5,291 bases of DNA from Chitinophagaceae bacterium. GTDB taxonomy: Bacteria; Bacteroidota; Bacteroidia; Chitinophagales; Chitinophagaceae. Numbering within the stretch: position 1 is the first letter of the stretch; every line of letters starts with the position of its first letter. The stretch lies in assembly GCA_947459455.1 (NCBI GenBank), contig CANHEC010000199.1, positions 1 to 5,291 on the forward strand, given 5' to 3'. Position numbers and translations under genes: made by a program. Below, piece by piece: positions 5,209-5,291 of the stretch. The notes under the pieces were generated by a model, which was not told the DNA's origin, did no database searches, and saw only the letters and a list, made by a program, of their open reading frames with translations.

Positions 5209-5291
5209 ATGCCAGCAGCAGAACAGACCATTATGAATGTAGCACTTGATAATGCCATTACGGTAAGCGACAAAGCCAAGCACAAAGTAGA
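5209..5291 (+). CDS. Probable A-type Fe-S carrier (IscA/ErpA/HesB family), N-terminal fragment
   Basis: Only the first 27 codons are inside the window (frame MPAAEQTIMNVALDNAITV, then SDKAKHKV). The ITVSDKAKHKV stretch resembles the opening strand and helix of A-type carriers (commonly ITLT-x-x-A), which accept clusters from IscU and deliver them to apo-proteins. The cysteines that would prove it lie beyond the edge. The start at 5209 is favoured because the predicted transcription start leaves a 20-nt leader; an ATG at 5233 is the alternative and would remove eight unremarkable residues. Position directly after iscU supports the call, as does the order iscS-iscU-iscA in E. coli, but here a terminator and separate promoter intervene. 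Identification rests on a short stretch plus context. Confidence 0.6.
   Translation, partial: MPAAEQTIMNVALDNAITVSDKAKHKV

Overview
The window looks like a chromosomal stretch from a member of the Bacteroidota, probably a Chitinophagaceae/Sphingobacteria-type bacterium. The reasons are two intergenic matches to the phylum's -7 promoter element (TAnnTTTG), A-rich start regions without Shine-Dalgarno sequences for most genes, and proteins of Bacteroidota flavour (a membrane-anchored MutS-like ATPase, methylmalonyl-CoA epimerase). Genus-level assignment is not possible from the sequence alone.

Left part (1-2656). The window opens inside rnc (ribonuclease III, C-terminal 130 residues, + strand). 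It converges, with only 9 bp between the two stop codons, on a minus-strand pair: mce (methylmalonyl-CoA epimerase, upstream) followed after 57 bp by a 597-residue MutS-domain-V ATPase with four predicted membrane segments. A 7-bp GC-rich hairpin lies in the gap between mce and the MutS-like gene.

Right part (2657-5291). A 259-bp divergent region with a plausible promoter precedes iscS (cysteine desulfurase, very like the E. coli/mitochondrial type) and iscU (Fe-S scaffold). Together they make the sulfur-donating and cluster-building core of an ISC system: IscS takes sulfur from cysteine to C330 and passes it to IscU, which builds the cluster on three conserved cysteines. iscU ends at a strong intrinsic terminator. 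A new transcription unit then starts, with a near-consensus promoter overlain by a perfect 14-bp palindrome, leading into the first 27 codons of a probable IscA/ErpA-type A-type carrier gene, cut by the window edge. No iscR is visible.

The most interesting object is a 466-bp cassette (4141-4606) wedged between iscS and iscU. It carries a four-helix-bundle protein of the S23/23S-rRNA-intervening-sequence (IVP, Avd-like) family. Both ends carry imperfect inverted repeats built on a 7-bp period, the cassette is AT-richer than its neighbours, four of its six arginine codons are AGA/AGG (absent from iscS, iscU, mce and the rnc part), and its start has a strong Shine-Dalgarno sequence, unusual for this phylum. 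Removing the cassette at the repeat edges would leave an 18-nt iscS-iscU gap, typical of a tight operon, so it reads as a mobile or formerly mobile insertion.
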